This document shows, one piece after another, positions 58,628 through 64,000 of a stretch of DNA of 64,000 nt. Both the position numbers and the translations under genes were made by a program. The notes beneath the pieces are model-generated. The model was given only the letters and a program-made list of their open reading frames with translations. It made no database searches and had not been told where the DNA came from. Numbering within the stretch: the stretch's first letter is position 1; every line of letters begins with the position of its first letter. This DNA comes from Vibrio hannami. Lineage in GTDB: Bacteria; Pseudomonadota; Gammaproteobacteria; Enterobacterales; Vibrionaceae. The DNA is taken from positions 992,001 through 1,056,000 of the forward strand of contig NZ_JARQZP010000003.1 in assembly GCF_029589055.1 (NCBI RefSeq). Direction: 5' to 3'.

Positions 58628-59065
58628 ATGACAGATCAAATACTTAATAACGGACAACCTGGTAAACCGTCAGGTATGGACCGTTTTTTAAACGCAATCG
58701 AAAAAGCCGGCAATAAAATCCCGGATCCCGCAATCCTATTCTTTTACGCATTACTTATTGTTTGGGGTGCATCCGCTTTACTTTCAAATGTCTCATTCGA
58801 TCTTATCAACCCAAGAACCGGTGAAGCACTAGTAGTCAGTAACCTTCTTACTGGCGAAGCGATGGCTTCTTTCCTTGCTAATATGGTTAAAACCTTCACT
58901 GGCTTTGCTCCTCTTGGTATCGTTTTAGTTGCTATGCTGGGTGTAGGCGTTGCAGACTCTTCTGGCTTCATCACTACTGGCCTTAAGAAGATGCTTAACT
59001 TCACCGCAGAAGCTTCTTACTCCAATGCTTATCCTGGTAGCTATCGTGTCACACACTGCTGCTGA
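58628..59065 (+). pseudogene. AbgT-family transporter, N-terminal piece
   Basis: Starting at ATG 58628, MDRFLNAIEKAGNKIPDPAI is the AbgT-type N-terminus, followed by the first helices. The frame leaves the family after LKKMLNF. Removing one T from AACTTCACC at about 59000 gives KKMLNSPQKLLTPMLILV, the normal continuation. ATGs at 58544 and 58595 are in frame but unsupported. Confidence 0.85.
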
Positions 59066-60185
59066 TGCTGGTTACGTTCTTGTTATCCCATTAGGTGGTA
59101 TCATCTTCCACGCTGCTGGTCGTCACCCTCTAGCGGGTATCGCTGCTGCATTCGCTGGTGTATCCGGTGGTTTCTCAGCAAACTTTATCCCTTCTGGCAT
59201 CGATCCACTACTGGCTGGCTTTACTCAAACAGCTGCGCAGGTACTGGATTCAGAGTACGTTATCAACCCACTAGCTAACATCTTCTTTACTGGTCTTTCA
59301 TCAGTGATCATTGTTGCTATCGGCTGGTATGTAACTGAGAAGATCATTGAACCTCGCTTGGTAAATACCCCTGTAGATGAAGATGCAGAAGAAGCACCAG
59401 ATCTGGGCACTTTCACTGAAACTGAATCAAAAGCGTTCAAATGGGCAGGCTACTCTATGCTTGCTGGTATCGCTCTTCTAGTATTCGCAATCATGCCTGA
59501 AAACTCAGCACTTCGTTCACCAGAAGGCGAAATCACGGCTTTCAGTGCACCGTTAATGCAGTCAATTGTTCCGTTGATTTTCATCCTGTTTATTATCCCA
59601 GGCATCGTTTACGGCAAAGTTTCAGGCACATTCAAATCGAGCAACGATGTAATCAAAGCAATGTCAGATACAATGGCAACAATGGGTGCTTACATTGTAA
59701 TGTCGTTCTTCTGTGCTCAGTTCCTTTCAGCATTTAGCCAGTCAAACATCGGTACTATGCTAGCGCTATACGGTGCTGAAGGTCTTAAGGCAATGGATCT
59801 ACCTGGTCAGGCAACGGTTGTGGGTATGATTCTGCTTACTGCGTTTGTTAACCTGCTTGTAGGTTCTGCATCAGCGAAGTGGGCTTTGATTGGTCCTATT
59901 CTTGTTCCAATGTTGATGGCAGTTGGTATTTCACCAGAGCTTTCTCAGGCGGCATACCGTGTTGGTGACTCCGTATCGAACATTATCTCACCACTGATGG
60001 TATTCTTCCCACTAGTTGTGGTTTACTGCCAACGCTATGTCAAGTCAACTGGTATCGGTACTCTGGCTTCTCTGATGATGCCATTCTCTATTGCAATGCT
60101 GATTGGCTGGACTGTCTTCTTGCTTGCATACTGGGCTCTTGGCATTCCTCTGGGTATTCAGGCTCCGTACACTTACAGCATGTAA
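58950..60185 (+). CDS. AbgT-family transporter, main part
   Basis: Genuine coding starts near 59002 (SPQKLLTPMLI) and contains the conserved SHTAADAGYVLVIPLGG, GGFSANFIPSGIDPLLAG and the later LLTAFVNLLVGSASAKW with the sodium-site motif, plus AAYRVGDSVSNIISPLM. AbgT proteins import p-aminobenzoyl-glutamate or export sulfonamides. Beside the N-acetyl-D-glutamate enzymes it could import an N-acylated glutamate (inference). Composite 58628-60185. Confidence 0.9.
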   Translation: MQTLLASSLLALRRCLTSPQKLLTPMLILVAIVSHTAADAGYVLVIPLGGIIFHAAGRHPLAGIAAAFAGVSGGFSANFIPSGIDPLLAGFTQTAAQVLDSEYVINPLANIFFTGLSSVIIVAIGWYVTEKIIEPRLVNTPVDEDAEEAPDLGTFTETESKAFKWAGYSMLAGIALLVFAIMPENSALRSPEGEITAFSAPLMQSIVPLIFILFIIPGIVYGKVSGTFKSSNDVIKAMSDTMATMGAYIVMSFFCAQFLSAFSQSNIGTMLALYGAEGLKAMDLPGQATVVGMILLTAFVNLLVGSASAKWALIGPILVPMLMAVGISPELSQAAYRVGDSVSNIISPLMVFFPLVVVYCQRYVKSTGIGTLASLMMPFSIAMLIGWTVFLLAYWALGIPLGIQAPYTYSM

Positions 60186-60189
60186 TAAA

Positions 60190-60218
60190 AATTCTGCAGC
60201 AGCCTATGGCTGCTGCAG
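60190..60218. terminator. Hairpin between convergent AbgT and GGDEF-EAL genes
   Basis: CTGCAGCAGCC (60194-60204) pairs perfectly with GGCTGCTGCAG (60208-60218). The T run is poor, so termination efficiency is uncertain. Confidence 0.6.
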
Positions 60219-60283
60219 TCCTATTCAGCGACCGATAGCACACTTCTTATCTTGTTCAATTAACACTTCAAACTCTGATTGTT

Positions 60284-62281
60284 TCATTGGCTTGTGATAC
60301 AAAAACCCTGCACATAATCGCACCCCATGGTGTTTAGTTTAGCCGCATGAATAGGCGTTTCTACACCCTCTGCCACCACCTGAATACCTAAGTTTTTGGC
60401 CATCTTTATCATCGTATTACAGAGAGTTTCGCTAGCAAAATCCGCATCTAGTTTGTCTATAAAGGAGCGATCAATTTTAAGAGTATGTACTTTGAACTGC
60501 TGTAGATATGACAAAGATGAGTAACCTACCCCGAAATCATCAATCGCTACATTCACACCAAGATCTTTCATCGACATCAGCCGATGAAGCGCTTTAGAAT
60601 CACTCTGAATAAGTACATTCTCAGTTATCTCTATCAATAGAGCATTCTCGCCTAAGCTGGTTCGGAATAAGGCTTCGGTGAACTTATTAAGCCATTTACT
60701 GCCAGACTTTAACTGAATTGGAGACACATTGAATCCCAGGCAGAAATCTGGGTCATAGTTGCGTCGGATATTAGATATAATCTCTATTGAGCGATTCGCA
60801 ACCCAAAGCCCAATATCATTGATAAGACCGCTTTCTTCTGCTAGCGGTATAAACTCTCCGGGAGAAACCAGTCCGTTTACCGGATGGTGCCAACGAATAA
60901 GCGCTTCCGCTTTTTCGATTTTTCCACTATCCAGAGCAATAATAGGTTGTAAATAGAGTTCGAGTTGTTGTTCTGCAATAGCCACTCTCAGGTCATCGAG
61001 CATTTGGCGCTTTTTCTGAATGCGCTCCAACATTTCATCTTTAAAAAAGCAATACCCATCGCGTCCTTCTGCTTTTGCTTGATACATAGCGAGATCTGCG
61101 TTTTTCATCAACTCTTCACAACTGCGTGCATTATCGGGATAAGTACTGATACCAATACTCGCTGATACTAGAATACGCTCACCACTGATAATAAAAGGTT
61201 CACTAAGCTCTTGATGTATCCCTTCAACAAATTGAGATAACTTAGTTTTGTCTGTCCAGTCATTTGCAATAATGGTAAATTCATCGCCCCCTAACCTGGC
61301 TATGGTGTCGTTTATATTAATAGCCTGCTTAAGCCTTTGTGCAACAGCAATAATGAGCATGTCCCCAAAGTCATGGCCCATAGTATCGTTAACATCTTTA
61401 AAACCGTCCAGGTCGATAAATAACAATGCAAATGTATTACCCTCAGGTAGTGTCTGAATAAGGTTATTTATTAGCTCATAGGTATGACGTCTGTTTGGAA
61501 GACCAGAAAGGCTATCTTTGTATGCCTGACTGTGTAGTTTTTGGTTAACAATATTTAGCTCAACAGTGCGTTGCTCAACTTTTAATTCGAGTGTTTGGTC
61601 TCTTTCGGAAATTTGCTCCATCATATTGTTAAAGCAAAGCGCCAAATCGCCCAACTCATCTGTACCGGAAGCTTCAGCTCTTAACGAATAATCGTTAGTG
61701 TTCGTCACTCTGTTTGCGATACTAGCTAAATCAAGAATCGGTTTTACAAACCGGCGACCCAACCAGATAGAGACAATAAGACACATTGCCAGAATAAGTA
61801 GTGTAATCACCCCCAAAAATATACTGTAGAACCTGATATGTTCTGCATGATTGCTATTATCAGCATATATTTCCAGCCATCCATGATTAACACCATCAAG
61901 GACTAGAGGAAGCGATATTGTTCTCTGCGCAGAACTTCTCACACCAGAATTTTTTTCGTTTCGCTTAGAAATAGAAACGAACTTATTGTTATTTTTATCG
62001 AACACTACCGCATGAGTAATACTCGATTGATTCATTAAGGGCTCGATCAGCTCCGTCGCGGCACTAATATCCTCAAACAAAATGGATGCGGTAAGGTTAG
62101 GTTGCAAGATTTCCGCGATAGAACGTAGACGGCGCTCTTCGGCAGTTTCCATTCGCTCCAGTTCATAAGCAGAAAGTACGATCGACGTTATCAACACAGA
62201 AATGCCTGATACCAGCATCAATAAGGTGACTAACTTAACGTATATTGATTTACTAAGTGGAATGCTGCTAAACCCGGTCAT
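60284..62281 (-). CDS. GGDEF-EAL dual cyclic-di-GMP enzyme with periplasmic sensor (true stop probably 60225)
   Basis: N-terminal helix (about 12-32), CHASE8-like periplasmic domain (40-145), second helix (150-170), HAMP, GGDEF at about 250-410 (IARLGGDEF intact) and EAL at about 430-660 (KAEALIRWHH, IDDFGVGYSS). The RxxD inhibitory site is absent (NIND). The frame ends QGFCITSQ because one T is missing in a T5 run (plus As at 60301-60305); corrected it reads QGFLYHKPMKQSEFE and stops at 60225. The start overlaps the YfiR gene by 4 bases, so YfiR probably binds its periplasmic part, as in YfiBNR. Confidence 0.92.
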   Translation of the reverse strand: MTGFSSIPLSKSIYVKLVTLLMLVSGISVLITSIVLSAYELERMETAEERRLRSIAEILQPNLTASILFEDISAATELIEPLMNQSSITHAVVFDKNNNKFVSISKRNEKNSGVRSSAQRTISLPLVLDGVNHGWLEIYADNSNHAEHIRFYSIFLGVITLLILAMCLIVSIWLGRRFVKPILDLASIANRVTNTNDYSLRAEASGTDELGDLALCFNNMMEQISERDQTLELKVEQRTVELNIVNQKLHSQAYKDSLSGLPNRRHTYELINNLIQTLPEGNTFALLFIDLDGFKDVNDTMGHDFGDMLIIAVAQRLKQAININDTIARLGGDEFTIIANDWTDKTKLSQFVEGIHQELSEPFIISGERILVSASIGISTYPDNARSCEELMKNADLAMYQAKAEGRDGYCFFKDEMLERIQKKRQMLDDLRVAIAEQQLELYLQPIIALDSGKIEKAEALIRWHHPVNGLVSPGEFIPLAEESGLINDIGLWVANRSIEIISNIRRNYDPDFCLGFNVSPIQLKSGSKWLNKFTEALFRTSLGENALLIEITENVLIQSDSKALHRLMSMKDLGVNVAIDDFGVGYSSLSYLQQFKVHTLKIDRSFIDKLDADFASETLCNTMIKMAKNLGIQVVAEGVETPIHAAKLNTMGCDYVQGFCITSQ

Positions 62282-62802
62282 TTTGTATCCTCGACAACGC
62301 GCCCTAGCCTTAGTACTTTGGAGCTTAGTTTTATTCCGGCTTGTTTTAGGTTTTGCGGGCTCACTTCAAATCTGATTTTTCCTCCGGTAATAAAGAAAGA
62401 AAGGTGCCCCCCCATATCAATAAAGTTTTTTTCTTCTCCGATAAGCATACCGGTATGACTTTCCAAAATATTATTTATACTTGTGAATGGCTGTTTATTG
62501 CTGATGTAAAGAGAGTGACAATCCGGGTCTGGTTTTGAGATAAGTTTCAAAACCACAGGCCGGTTTTTGATACTTCTTGTGCTAAGAGCCTGATTCGCGA
62601 TACCAATAAACTCAGCATCATTGCTGCAAATACGATATGTTTTTTCTATTGCTGGCTCGAACCACCAGCCCTCACTGAATCGAGCAAAATTGTATATAAA
62701 GCCTGCTTTTAAGGCGTACTCTCTTCCATTTGCCGTGGCCTCCCCTACGGCAAAGCAGGACAAAATAATCAACATTAAACTTCTAGCACGCAGTAACCCC
62801 AT
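62278..62802 (-). CDS. YfiR-family periplasmic regulator
   Basis: The 174-residue exported protein (signal peptide to about FAVGEATA) has the YfiR/DUF4154 layout: YALKAGFIYNFARFSEW-like opening, CHSLYIS, TGMLIGEEKNFIDMGGHLSFF and the final RFEVSPQNLKQAGIKLSSKVLRLG. YfiR proteins repress a membrane diguanylate cyclase from the periplasm. It lies between the TonB-dependent receptor (12-base gap) and the GGDEF-EAL gene (4-base overlap). Confidence 0.93.
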   Translation of the reverse strand: MGLLRARSLMLIILSCFAVGEATANGREYALKAGFIYNFARFSEGWWFEPAIEKTYRICSNDAEFIGIANQALSTRSIKNRPVVLKLISKPDPDCHSLYISNKQPFTSINNILESHTGMLIGEEKNFIDMGGHLSFFITGGKIRFEVSPQNLKQAGIKLSSKVLRLGRVVEDTK

Positions 62803-62814
62803 CGAGTAGCTTCC

Positions 62815-64000
62815 TTAAAAGTCAATATTAATTCGCGCTGTTATAGATGGTTCAATATATGAGGGTACCTCGTACGCTTCCTGCTCATTGGAATATTCAA
62901 CCTTGTCGCCATAAAACAAGTTGTTCCCCGTAATTGACAGTAATAAGTTAGGGTCTATTTGCCAGCTCCAGCTAACATCAATCGCGGTAAAGTCATTCGT
63001 ACCGTATGCCTCACCTCTCTCGTGACGAACAATTGAATAAAGTGAATGATGACTATTTACTGACCATATCGCTTTAGCCAACCAATGTTGTAGCTCTGAA
63101 TCAAAACCAACCGCGCTCCGAAGTTGGGATCCAAGTTCATATTCATAATTGGTATAACTATAACTAAACTCCGTTTTTAGGTTTTCTGTCGCTTGCCAGG
63201 CTATCAATAACTCGCCACCATAGGTGTTTAGTTCTATGCCAGAAACGAACGAATAGTTAATAGTTGAAGAAGATAATAATCCTGGTAGAAAATTAGTACC
63301 GAACAACAGGTCTGACTGATACGCGCCTAAAAGCTGTTCTACAGTATGAGGCCCGAGTTCGGTATCTATAGCAGGTACATCTCTTGATTTGGTGTAAAAG
63401 CCAGATAAATCTAGGCTAAACGAATGATCTATAAAACGATAACCAAACTCTTGTGAAACCGACTTTTCCGCGTCGATGTCTTCGTTCCCTCTCAGCACAC
63501 TCTTTATCTGAGTGTCTAACCCCGGGATGATGTAAGACGCTTTCGCACTCTTGGTCAAAAGCTCAAAATCATATTCCGCCAATGATGGGATTCGAACTCC
63601 CTGAGATACTGAGGTCCAAAAGGTATGTTGAATATCGGGCATCCAAACCATCTTGAGCATAGGCTGGTGCTCCCAGCCAGTAATACTATTGTGCTCTGAC
63701 TTGTTTCCAATAGTGAGGTTTAATGTTTGCGGTATTAGCTCGTATTCAGCCTGCAGAAATGCACCATAATGCTCAAGGGCATCGACATTATTAATTTGGG
63801 ACACATACGCGGTATCCTCAATAGCGAGATCGATATATTGATAGTTCAATCCCATATCAAATCGCAGTTGATTGATTTCGGTATTAAGCTGGTAATCAGC
63901 ATCGAATTGCTTCTGATTTTCTTCAAAAAATATAGATTTGCTGTCTACGAAAGAATAGGAGAATTGAAATGCCTGAGTTGTTCTCGAATCTAGTGAATGT
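62815..64000 (-). CDS. TonB-dependent outer-membrane receptor (5' part beyond window)
   Basis: The frame is open from the window edge (HSLDSRTTQAFQFSYSFVDS...) to 62815. It carries barrel-strand features and late motifs of TonB-dependent receptors: FWTSVSQGVRIPSLAEYDF, AIDVSWSWQIDPNLLLSITGNNLF and a terminal aromatic residue (INIDF). The plug domain and TonB box lie outside. It is the first gene of the YfiR/GGDEF-EAL operon visible here, and may act as the sensing outer-membrane partner. Confidence 0.88.
   Translation of the reverse strand, partial: HSLDSRTTQAFQFSYSFVDSKSIFFEENQKQFDADYQLNTEINQLRFDMGLNYQYIDLAIEDTAYVSQINNVDALEHYGAFLQAEYELIPQTLNLTIGNKSEHNSITGWEHQPMLKMVWMPDIQHTFWTSVSQGVRIPSLAEYDFELLTKSAKASYIIPGLDTQIKSVLRGNEDIDAEKSVSQEFGYRFIDHSFSLDLSGFYTKSRDVPAIDTELGPHTVEQLLGAYQSDLLFGTNFLPGLLSSSTINYSFVSGIELNTYGGELLIAWQATENLKTEFSYSYTNYEYELGSQLRSAVGFDSELQHWLAKAIWSVNSHHSLYSIVRHERGEAYGTNDFTAIDVSWSWQIDPNLLLSITGNNLFYGDKVEYSNEQEAYEVPSYIEPSITARINIDF

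Noticed and set aside
1..64000. CRISPR array, tRNA or rRNA genes, IS elements with transposase
   Set aside because: No regularly spaced direct repeats, tRNA-like cloverleaf, rRNA sequence or transposase frame was noticed on either strand.

Overview
The window looks like a chromosomal segment of a marine gammaproteobacterium of the Vibrionaceae. Pointers are an add adenine riboswitch very close to the Vibrio vulnificus one, a DUF3316 protein, SigZ, DUF3820, a CheV-type coupling protein, YfiR/TonB/GGDEF clustering and many chemotaxis and cyclic-di-GMP proteins. No rRNA, tRNA, CRISPR or phage block was seen. These assignments come from reading motifs by eye; no database search was run.

Layout. 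1-7 kb: a cut-off ferric-reductase-like membrane protein carrying an 8-bp tandem repeat, a TRAP solute-binding protein, a VRR-NUC nuclease, a parvulin, a CheV-like protein, an NlpI-like lipoprotein and a DUF3316 protein. 7.2-11.5 kb: an RND efflux adaptor and pump. 11.6-18.1 kb (minus): a seven-gene operon made of a periplasmic helical protein, a LolD/MacB-like ATPase, an FtsX-like permease, a LolA-like protein, an outer-membrane barrel, a LytS-type kinase and a LytTR regulator. 18.3-28.9 kb: a soluble CZB chemoreceptor, a membrane-anchored protein, divergent sigZ and a Cys-tailed GST, an aldo/keto reductase, an HTH regulator, a lipase-like hydrolase, a secreted-protein remnant, a PAS-(degenerate GGDEF)-EAL-CBS protein and a solute-binding protein. 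29-38.8 kb: a sparse accessory stretch of small or secreted proteins separated by degenerate hairpin-bearing repeats; a group II intron sits in one repeat. 38.8-49.5 kb: a MalS-like alpha-amylase, riboswitch-controlled adenosine deaminase, a PilJ/HAMP/MCP/PilZ receptor, a hybrid pair of sensor kinase and REC-GGDEF regulator, a HAD phosphatase and DUF3820. 49.5-60.2 kb: a D-amino-acid region (alanine racemase, two AGCS symporters, dgcN, dgcA, D-amino-acid transaminase, a DMT exporter, an AbgT transporter) with a twin palindromic operator candidate between the divergent halves. 60.2-64 kb (minus): a TonB-dependent receptor, YfiR and GGDEF-EAL operon, cut by the window end.

Two themes stand out. 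First, signalling: four cyclic-di-GMP proteins, three chemotaxis proteins and two kinase/regulator pairs. Second, at least twelve genes are split by small indels while the coding on both sides stays well conserved. Most of these lie in short homopolymers and are best explained as consensus sequencing errors. One is a clean 7-bp tandem duplication and may be a real mutation; one gene instead carries a likely CGA-to-TGA nonsense change. Split genes are listed as their separate reading-frame pieces with the inferred join described.
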